From: Aplidium turbinatum
Lineage: Eukaryota > Chordata > Ascidiacea > Aplousobranchia > Polyclinidae
Direction: 5' to 3'
DNA: 64,000 nucleotides
NCBI GenBank assembly: GCA_918807975.1
Contig: OU964934.1
Span: 2,666,001-2,730,000, forward strand
Positions 52,917 to 62,329 of this stretch are shown here, piece by piece; the first letter of the stretch is position 1, and the number at the start of each line of letters is the position of its first letter. The position numbers and the translations under genes are program-made. The notes beneath the pieces are model-generated. The model saw nothing but the letters and a program-made list of their open reading frames with translations. It made no database searches and had not been told where the DNA came from.

Positions 52917-52963
52917 GCGATACTGATGAGCCCAGCCTCATGGGCGAAACACGTGTCTATCGC
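52917..52963 (+). ncRNA. type I hammerhead ribozyme, unit 3
   Basis: Identical to the ribozyme 330 bases upstream in all 47 positions: stem I GCGATA/TATCGC, core CTGATGA and GAAA, cleavage after 52957. Cutting here and at 52627 would release exactly one 330-nt unit. Confidence 0.92.
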
Positions 52964-53016
52964 TGTCTATTCGATGCTACAATCGGCTGCCAAAATAACT
53001 TAAAAGTCTAACAGAA

Positions 53017-53942
53017 ATTGAAAAAAAAGTTAGAAGATGAGTGAAAGTGTGATATTTGAGTAAAAAATCACAGGTCTTCACTTCTGTTGAAGTACAAGTA
53101 CTTTTAACTCTAGACAGAATTAGAAGTGTCCTAGTTGCAGTGCAACCTACTTTTTCCAGCACTGCAGAAAGGTGCTGATTTTCAAAAATATGTTTAGTAT
53201 TGTTTAGTATGTTTGTTTAGTATATCAACAAATATATATTTTTTTTTTTCTTAAGTTTTTCTTTTTGTTTGTTTTCACTATATATTTATTTCTTAGCAGT
53301 CTTTTTTGGCCAGGCCATTCCAATCTTATTCTTGAATTTCAGGAACAGTGTCGATGTTGACTCAAACAGGCATTCTGTAGTTATGCAAGGTGTCTGTAAA
53401 GTCTCGATACATAGTATAGTGATAGATGTAGATGTACATTTACATCATTAGTAAATTGAAAATAGAAATATATTCAACTTTGTTTTCTATTGAGTACTGA
53501 CCACTTGCTGTGGAAATGAAGAGAAAGTGACCTCCAATCCTGCTTAAATGCAATTTTACTCAAGCAAAGAAAACCAAAGGAGTGAAAATAAAAAGCAACA
53601 GCCTATTGAGTATTGATCCAGAAATGAACTTGGTATTTCTTAATGTCATGAACCAATAGCAATGCATTCTTCATGTATTTATGAATTTAAAGTTGTAAAC
53701 ACCACTACAATACTGCATTCTTTGTGAAATATTGGAGTGTTAAACCTAATGTATTCTTTGTATTATATTTTAAACAGATCTGATATTAAAATAGAAACAC
53801 TGTTCAGAACACCATGTGTGCATTGGCCTTGTGAATTAACCCGCACTCCAAATTTTGCTTGTGATTTGTGAGATCATGCGACATGTCGCGCTGGGGGGGC
53901 CCGGCAGCAACATCTGCACCGGGGCCCGGCAGGGCTCTTGGA
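53017..53942. other. hAT-like element interior, no gene seen
   Basis: AT-rich sequence between the hammerhead repeats and the right end of the element. Open frames are short and match nothing. Confidence 0.4.
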
Positions 53943-53957
53943 GGCCCTGGCTCTAAC

Positions 53958-54087
53958 CATAGAGCTCTGGGTGCTCTTCCACAAGACGCCCTGTTGGTCA
54001 ACCAGACAAAATGATGACGTCACACATTGGAATGGACTATTATGAAGGAGGAAGTGCGGGGTGGAAATGGAACGAAATACACCAGAA
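53958..54087. other. minisatellite remainder and possible left end of the Merlin-satellite unit
   Basis: After the GCTCTAAC duplication, ATAGAGCTCT of the minisatellite ends and GGGTGCTCTTCCACAAGACG begins near 53969. That is a plausible terminus of an element reaching over the satellite, since Merlin ends start with GG and flank 8-9-bp duplications. The matching right end is not in the window. Confidence 0.3.
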
Positions 54088-57000
54088 GGAAATTGTCTCC
54101 CATTCATTCATTTCTTGTTCAATTTCAACAAATTTGCTATTGTTGGAAAGCACAAGCATAGATCTAACCAACTAAATTAATACCAAGTCCTAAAATACTA
54201 CTAGCTCCATCTGGTGGCCACCTAAACTTGACCAAATTCAAACCATCACCAAAACTTCATTTTAAATGATAAACAATCTAAATCAAATCTAATTAAAAGA
54301 ACATGTTACTGTTTATTGAAGTGCTAACTTTCATTGTTATATCTTATTGAACATGCGCGCAATCGTTGTTCGAAGACAGCCCCCCAACGAAGCTTTTGCC
54401 CTATGCATTTCAATGGCGAATCGATCGTCTTCCAGTTCACGCCCTGCATGTTCACGATAATTAATTGTCTCCCATTTATTCATTTCTTGCTCAATTTCAA
54501 CAGATTTAGTATCGTTGAAAAGCACAAGCATAGATCTAACCAACTAAATTAATACCAAGTCCCAAAATACTACTAGCTCCATCTGGTGGCCACCTAAACT
54601 TGACCAAATTCAAACCATCACCAAAACTTCATTTTAAATGATAAACAATCTAAATCAAATCTAATTAAAAGAACATGTTACTGTTTATTGAAGTGCTAAC
54701 TTTCATTGTTATATCTTATTCAATATGCGCGCAATCGTTGTTCGAAGACAGCCCCCTAACGAAGCTTTTGCCCAATGCATTTCAATGGCGAATCGATCGT
54801 CTTCCAATTCACGCCCTGCATGATCACGATAATTAATTGTCTCCCATTTATTCATTTCTTGCTCAATTTTAACAGATTTGCTATCGTTAAAAAGCACAAG
54901 CATAGATCTAACCAACTAAATTAATACCAAGTCCCAAAATACTACTAGCTCCATCTGGTGGCCACCTAAACTTGACCAAATTCAAACCATTATCAAAAGT
55001 TTATTTGCAATGATAAAAACATTAAACGACAACCAATTAAAAGAACATGTTACTGTTTATTGAAGTGATAACTTTCATTTTTATACCTTATTTAATATAT
55101 GAGCAATCGTTGTTCGAAGACAGCCCCCCAACGAAGCTTTTGCCCAATGCATTTCAATGGCGAATCGATCCTCTTCCAGTTCACGCCCTGCGTGATCAAT
55201 GGTGAATCGATCGTCTTCCAGTTCACGCCCTGCATGTTCACGATAATTAATTGTCTCCCATTTATTCATTTCTTGCTCAATTTCAACAGATTTGCTATCG
55301 TTGAAAAGCACAAGCAGGGATCTAACCAACTAAGTTATAACCAAGTCCCAAAATACTACTAGCTCCATCTGGTGGCCACCTAAACTTGACCAAAATCAAA
55401 CCATTATCAAAAGTTTATTTGCAATGATAAAAACATTAAACGACAACCAATTAAAAGAACATGTTACTGTTTATTGAAGTGCTAACTTTCATTTTTATAC
55501 CTTAATTAATATATGAGCAATCGTTGTTCGAAGACAGTCCCCCAACGAAGCTTTTGCCCAATGCATTTCAATGGCGAATCGTTCGTCTTCCAGTTCACGC
55601 CCTGCGTGATCAATAGCGAATCGATCGTCTTCCAGTTCAAGCCCTGCATGTTCACGATAATTAATTGTCTCCCATTCATTCATTTCTTGCTCAATTTCAA
55701 CAGATTTGCTATCGTTGAAAAGCACAAGCATAGATCTAACCAACTAAGTTAATACCAAGTCCCAAAATACTACTAGCTCCATCTGGTGGCCACCTAAACT
55801 TGACCAAATTCAAACCATCACCAAAACTTCATTTTAAATGATAAACAATCTAAATTAAATCCAATTAAAAGAACATGTTACTGTTGATTGAAGTGCTAAC
55901 TTTCATTGTTATATCTTATTTAATATGCGCGCAATCGTTGTTCGAAGACAGCCCCCCAACGAAGATTTTGCCCAATGCATTTCAATCGCGAATCGATCCT
56001 CTTCCAGTTCACGCCCTGCATGTTCACGATAATTAATTGTCTCCCATTTATTCATTTTTTGCTCAATTTCAACAGATTTGCTATCGTTAAAAAGCACAAG
56101 CATAGATCTAACCAACTAAATTAATACCAAGTCCCAAAATACTACTAGCTCCATCTGGTGGCCACCTAAACTTGACCAAATTCAAACCATTATCAAAAGT
56201 TTATTTGGAAGGATAGGAACATTAAACGACAGCCATTTAAAAAAACATGTTACTGTTTATTGAAGTGCTAACTTTCATTTTTGTATCTTATTCAATATGC
56301 GCGCAATCGTTGTTCGAAGACAGCCCCCCAACGAAGCTTTTGCCCAATGCATTTCAATAGCGAATCGATCCTCTTCCAGTTCACGCCCTGCATGTTCACG
56401 ATAATTAATTGTCTCCCATTTATTCATTTTTTGCTCAATTTCAACAGATTTGCTATCGTTAAAAAGCACAAGCATAGATCTAACCAACTAAATTAATACC
56501 AAGTCCCAAAATACTACTAGCTCCATCTGGTGGCCACCTAAACTTGACCAAATTCAAACCATCACCAAAACTTCATTTTAAATGATAAACAATCTAAATC
56601 AAATCCAATTAAAAGAACATGTTACTGTTTATTAAAGTGGTAACTTTCATTGTTATATCTTATTTAATATGCGCGCAATCGTTGTTCGAAGACAGCCCCC
56701 CAACGAAGCTTTTGCCCAATGCATTTCAATGGCGAATCGATCGTCTTCCAGTTCACGCCCTGCATGTTCACGATAATTAATTGTCTCCCATTTATTCATT
56801 TTTTGCTCAATTTCAACAGATTTGCTATCGTTGAAAAGCACAAGCATAGATCTAACCAACTAAATTAATACCAAGTCCCAAAATACTACTAGCTCCATCT
56901 GGTGGCCACCTAAACTTGACCAAATTCAAACCATCACCAAAACTTCATTTTAAATGATAAACAATCTAAATTAAATCCAATTAAAAGAACATGTTACTGT

Positions 57001-60000
57001 TGATTGAAGTGGTAACTTTCATTGTTATATCTTATTTAATATGCGCGCAATCGTTGTTCGAAGACAGCCCCCCAACGAAGATTTTGCCCAATGCATTTCA
57101 ATCGCGAATCGATCCTCTTCCAGTTCACGCCCTGCGTGTTCACGATAATTAATTGTCTCCCACTTATTCATTTCTTGCTCAATTTCAACAGATTTGCTAT
57201 CGTTGAAAAGCACAAGAATAGATCTAACCAACTAAATTAATACTAAGTCCCAAAATACTACTAGCTCCATCTGGTGGCCACCTAAACTTGACCAAATTCA
57301 AACCATTATCAAAAGTTTATTTGCAATGATAAAAACATTAAACGACAAACAATTAAAAGAACATGTTACTGTTTATTGAAGTGCTAACTTTCATTTTTAT
57401 ACCTTATTTAATATATGAGCAATCGTTGTTCGAAGACAGCCCCCCAACGAAGCTTTTGCCCAATGCATTTCAATGGCGAATCGATCCTCTTCCAGTTCAC
57501 GCCCTGCGTGATCAATGGTGAATCGATCGTCTTCCAGTTCACGCCCTGCATGTTCACGATAATTAATTGTCTCCCATTTATTCATTTCTAGCTCAATTTC
57601 AACAGATTTGCTATCGTTGAAAAGCACAAGCAGGGATCTAACCAACTAAGTTATAACCAAGTCCCAAAATACTACTAGCTCCATCTGGTGGCCACCTAAA
57701 CTTGACCAAAATCAAACCATTATCAAAAGTTTATTTGCAATGATAAAAACATTAAACGACAACCAATTAAAAGAACATGTTACTGTTTATTGAAGTGCTA
57801 ACTTTCATTTTTATACCTTAATTAATATATGAGCAATCGTTGTTCGAAGACAGTCCCCCAACGAAGCTTTTGCCCAATGCATTTCAATGGCGAATCGTTC
57901 GTCTTCCAGTTCACGCCCTGCGTGATCAATAGCGAATCGATCGTCTTCCAGTTCAAGCCCTGCATGTTCACGATAATTAATTGTCTCCCATTCATTCATT
58001 TCTTGCTCAATTTCAACAGATTTGCTATCGTTGAAAAGCACAAGCATAGATCTAACCAACTAAATTAATACCAAGTCCCAAAATACTACTAGCTCCATCT
58101 GGTGGCCACCTAAACTTGACCAAATTCAAACCATCACCAAAACTTCATTTTAAATGATAAACAATCTAAATTAAATCCAATTAAAAGAACATGTTACTGT
58201 TGATTGAAGTGCTAACTTTCATTGTTATATCTTATTCAATATGCGCGCAATCGTTGTTCGAAGACAGCCCCCCAACGAAGATTTTGCCCAATGCATTTCA
58301 ATCGCGAATCGATCCTCTTCCAGTTCACGCCCTGCATGTTCACGATAATTAATTGTCTCCCATTTATTCATTTTTTGCTCAATTTCAACAGATTTGCTAT
58401 CGTTAAAAAGCACAAGCATAGATCTAACCAACTAAATTAATATCAAGTCCCAAAATACTACTAGCTCCATCTGGTGGCCACCTAAACTTGACCAAATTCA
58501 AACCATTATCAAAAGTTTATTTGGAAGGATAGGAACATTAAACGACAGCCATTTAAAAGAACATGTTACTGTTTATTGAAGTGCTAACTTTCATTTTTGT
58601 ATCTTATTCAATATGCGCGCAATCGTTGTTCGAAGACAGCCCCCCAACGAAGCTTTTGCCCAATGCATTTCAATAGCGAATCGATCCTCTTCCAGTTCAC
58701 GCCCTGCATGTTCACGATAATTAATTGTCTCCCATTTATTCATTTTTTGCTCAATTTCAACAGATTTGCTATCGTTAAAAAGCACAAGCATAGATCTAAC
58801 CAACTAAATTAATACCAAGTCCCAAAATACTACTAGCTCCATCTGGTGGCCACCTAAACTTGACCAAATTCAAACCATCACCAAAACTTCATTTTAAATG
58901 ATAAACAATCTAAATCAAATCCAATTAAAAGAACATGTTACTGTTTATTAAAGTGGTAACTTTCATTGTTATATCTTATTTAATATGCGCGCAATCGTTG
59001 TTCGAAGACAGCCCCCCAACGAAGCTTTTGCCCAATGCATTTCAATGGCGAATCGATCGTCTTCCAGTTCACGCCCTGCATGTTCACGATAATTAATTGT
59101 CTCCCATTTATTCATTTCTTGCTCAATTTCAACAGATTTGCTATCGTTGAAAAGCACAAGCATAGATCTAACCAACTAAATTAATACCAAGTCCCAAAAT
59201 ACTACTAGCTCCATCTGGTGGCCACCTAAACTTGACCAAATTCAAACCATCACCAAAACTTCATTTTAAATGATAAACAATCTAAATTAAATCCAATTAA
59301 AAGAACATGTTACTGTTGATTGAAGTGATAACTTTCATTGTTATATCTTATTTAATATGCGCGCAATCGTTGTTCGAAGACAGCCCCCCAACGAAGATTT
59401 TGCCCAATGCATTTCAATCGCGAATCGATCCTCTTCCAGTTCACGCCCTGCGTGTTCACGATAATTAATTGTCTCCCACTTATTCATTTCTTGCTCAATT
59501 TCAACAGATTTGCTATCGTTGAAAAGCACAAGAATAGATCTAACCAACTAAATTAATACTAAGTCCCAAAATACTACTAGCTCCATCTGGTGGCCACCTA
59601 AACTTGACCAAATTCAAACCATTATCAAAAGTTTATTTGCAATGATAAAAACATTAAACGACAAACAATTAAAAGAACATGTTACTGTTTATTGAAGTGC
59701 TAACTTTCATTTTTATACCTTATTTAATATATGAGCAATCGTTGTTCGAAGACAGCCCCCCAACGAAGCTTTTGCCCAATGCATTTCAATGGCGAATCGA
59801 TCCTCTTCCAGTTCACGCCCTGCGTGATCAATGGTGAATCGATCGTCTTCCAGTTCACGCCCTGCATGTTCACGATAATTAATTGTCTCCCATTTATTCA
59901 TTTCTAGCTCAATTTCAACAGATTTGCTATCGTTGAAAAGCACAAGCAGGGATCTAACCAACTAAGTTATAACCAAGTCCCAAAATACTACTAGCTCCAT

Positions 60001-61279
60001 CTGGTGGCCACCTAAACTTGACCAAAATCAAACCATTATCAAAAGTTTATTTGCAATGATAAAAACATTAAACGACAACCAATTAAAAGAACATGTTACT
60101 GTTTATTGAAGTGCTAACTTTCATTTTTATACCTTAATTAATATATGAGCAATCGTTGTTCGAAGACAGTCCCCCAACGAAGCTTTTGCCCAATGCATTT
60201 CAATGGCGAATCGTTCGTCTTCCAGTTCACGCCCTGCGTGATCAATAGCGAATCGATCGTCTTCCAGTTCAAGCCCTGCATGTTCACGATAATTAATTGT
60301 CTCCCATTCATTCATTTCTTGCTCAATTTCAACAGATTTGCTATCGTTGAAAAGCACAAGCATAGATCTAACCAACTAAGTTAATACCAAGTCCCAAAAT
60401 GCTAATAGCTCCATCTAGTGGCCACCTAAACTTGACCACATGCAAACCATCACCAAAACTTCATTTTAAATGATAAACAATCTAAATTAAATCCAATTAA
60501 AAGAACATGTTACTGTTTATTGAAGGGCTAACTTTCATTTTTGTATCTTATTCAATATGCGCGCAATCGTTGTTCGAAGACAGCCCCCCAACGAAGCTTT
60601 TGCCCAATGCATTTCAATGGCGAATCGATCGTCTTCCAGTTCACGCCCTGCATGTTCACGATAATTAATTGTCTCCCATTTATTCATTTTTTGCTCAATT
60701 TCAACAGATTTGCTATCGTTAAAAAGCACAAGCATAGATCTAACCAACTAAATTAATACCAAGTCCCAAAATACTACTAGCTCCATCTGGTGGCCACCTA
60801 AACTTGACCAAATTCAAACCATTATCAAAAGTTTATTTGGAAGGATAGGAACATTAAACGACAGCCATTTAAAAGAACATGTTACTGTTTATTGAAGTGA
60901 TAACTTTCATTTTTGTATCTTATTCAATATGCGCGCAATCGTTGTTCGAAGACAGCCCCCCAACAAAGCTTTTGCCCAATGCATTTCAATAGCGAATCGA
61001 TCCTCTTCCAGTTCACGCCCTGCATGTTCACGATAATTAATTGTCTCCCATTTATTCATTTTTTGCTCAATTTCAACAGATTTGCTATCGTTAAAAAGCA
61101 CAAGCATAGATCTAACCAACTAAATTAATACCAAGTCCCAAAATACTACTAGCTCCATCTGGTGGCCACCTAAACTTGACCAAATTCAAACCATTATCAA
61201 AAGTTTATTTGCAATGATAGAAACATTAAACGACAGCCAATTAAAAGAACATGTTACTGTTTATTGAAGGGCTAACTTT
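54088..61279 (-). repeat. satellite array, left arm (372/414-bp monomers, 2316-bp higher-order unit)
   Basis: Eighteen full monomers and a partial one. Monomers are 372 bp or, with an extra 42-bp tract, 414 bp. From 55081 on they follow a fixed order (414, 414, 372, 372, 372, 372) that repeats exactly every 2316 bp: 55081-57396, 57397-59712, then a third unit begun at 59713 and left after its two 414-bp monomers. On the minus strand each monomer has a 68-82-codon open frame (MVRSMLVLFNDSKSVEIEQ..). Each also holds a CTCF-like motif. The array stops in mid-monomer at 61279. Confidence 0.93.
54202..54220 (-). promoter_or_regulatory. CTCF-like motif, first of 19 in the left arm
   Basis: The minus strand reads TGGCCACCAGATGGAGCTA, which fits the vertebrate/insect CTCF consensus YGRCCASYAGRKGGCRSYR at 18 of 19 positions. 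The motif recurs with every monomer (for example 54574-54592 and on to about 61168). Whether the host CTCF binds it is inference. Confidence 0.5.
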
Positions 61280-61322
61280 ATTGCTAACTAAATTTATTTA
61301 AAGTTGCTTTCGTATTTTTTAG

Positions 61323-61567
61323 ATCTTGGATATCGCCACCAAACGGTCAACCATCACCATCATTATGTTTCGGCCACAGGGGTTCATACGAACCACATTG
61401 AAAACCTGTGGCTGAATTGTAAACGGAAATTTAAAAGAATGGGTGGCACCACAAGGCCCATGATACCTGGGTATCTTGATGAATTTATGTGGCGACATCA
61501 GTTTCCACGGGGACGACATTTTCCGGAAGTTCTCCGCGCCATAAGGGAGTCCTACCCCTTACTGTAG
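61323..61567 (+). pseudogene. Merlin/IS1016-like transposase, last exon
   Basis: After an acceptor TTTTTTAG the frame reads DLGYRHQTVNHHHHYVS, GVHTNHIENLWLNCKRKFKR, MGGTTRPMIPGYLDEFMWR and ends ESYPLL with TAG. 'HTN.IE..W...K..FK.MGGT.R.....YLDEFMWR' is the C-terminal part of the ISXO2/IS1016-type DDE transposase; the Glu of HIENLW is its last catalytic residue. The two catalytic Asp residues belong to upstream exons, but upstream here is only the satellite array. So this is an orphan exon, or the end of a gene whose intron holds the array. It lies in the spacer between the inverted arrays. Confidence 0.8.
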
Positions 61568-61600
61568 CCGCCACATCGTCCATTTGCCAAAAAAAAAAAA

Positions 61601-61640
61601 AAAACAGCCCTTTTCAGGGCTACCTAATGATAAAAAAGAG
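61601..61640 (+). promoter_or_regulatory. histone-type 3' stem-loop and purine-rich downstream element
   Basis: 38 bases after the transposase stop, an A-rich run leads into AGCCCT-TTTC-AGGGCT (61606-61621) and then ACC. A six-pair stem, a UUUC loop, A/C-rich 5' flank and ACC 3' flank are the features of the replication-dependent histone mRNA end. Eleven bases on, AAAAAAGAG (61632-61640) resembles the histone downstream element read by U7 snRNA. No histone gene is present. Confidence 0.6.
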
Positions 61641-62329
61641 TTGCTGCCCACATAGCCTACTTTGTGATATTTATTCTATAACAAACAAACTAGGCTAAAA
61701 AAAGTGCAATGTCACATGAAACAAAATAATTTTTTTAACTTACGTTTGTAACATGATTTTTGTGTGTTAACGTTTAAGGTTTGGACCTATGAATCATTTT
61801 GTTTACACACACGGATGCCTTTGGGAAAAAGACTTCGTGTGGTAATGAAAGAACACGAGAATGCAAGCCCAAGTCATTTCATTACGGTTTCGTTACTTAC
61901 CTTTGATCCATATTTAAGCCTAGGTTTATTAGGCTTAGCCTATGTGTTGCGAAAAAATTTCTTGGCTAAGCATTGAACAAAACATAAGTATCCGCACCCA
62001 CTGTCTCGCTGGTTGTTGTTGCTTTTTATTATTTGCAGAGGTTTCTCCATCCAAATAGGAACAATTTTCTGGCTCCTGCACTTGGAGCTGACATCACTTG
62101 CTTCCTCAACCGAGCTTTTCCAATAGATGTCGACTGAGGGCCGAGTGACAAGAATTCTTCCACGACCTCCCAAAGGATCAAAGTTCTACACCGCTCTAGA
62201 GCACACATCGCTTTCCTATTGATCAGTGTTTGTTACATTACTTGATTCGGACAAGCCATCACACCACCAACTAGGCTATTTGTGTGCCTGATCCTAATAC
62301 TTTCTATGACTTTAGCATTTTTTCAATAT
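61641..62329. other. spacer between the inverted arrays, no gene recognised
   Basis: Unique-looking sequence. Open frames at 61764-61976 and 61940-62173 have no known relatives. Confidence 0.4.

Larger units (their letters stand above)
52135..53004 (+). mobile_element. retrozyme-like concatemer of 330-bp units with hammerhead ribozymes
   Basis: Three units of one 330-bp sequence: one inverted (about 52135-52480), one complete direct unit (about 52488-52820) and a partial direct unit (52821-53004). The period is exact (CACCTGCTGG at 52491 and 52821; TGTGAAGAAAGG at 52135 and 52465 in the inverted unit). AGTCTAACAGAA is duplicated at 52123-52134 and 53005-53016, a 12-bp target duplication showing the concatemer came in as one piece. 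Each unit carries a type I hammerhead. This is the build of metazoan retrozymes and of the hammerhead-bearing repeats of Penelope-like elements. No protein is encoded. Confidence 0.85.
50206..53949. mobile_element. hAT-like element (CAGGGCC ends) hosting hammerhead repeats
   Basis: The left end CAGGGCCCACAAGAG and the right end, inverted, CAGGGCCTCCAAGAG agree at 13 of 15 bases, and GCTCTAAC is duplicated (50198-50205, 53950-53957). GCACCGGGGCCCGG lies inside both ends. No transposase frame is visible in 3.7 kb. A 150-170-bp tandem repeat sits near the left end, and the hammerhead concatemer 52135-53004 is a later insertion. Confidence 0.85.

Noticed and set aside
54334-61128. Plus-strand frames (YARNRCSKTAPQRSF..) in the satellite
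   Set aside because: They are the reverse frames of the monomers and are broken or shifted more often than the minus-strand ones; not genes.
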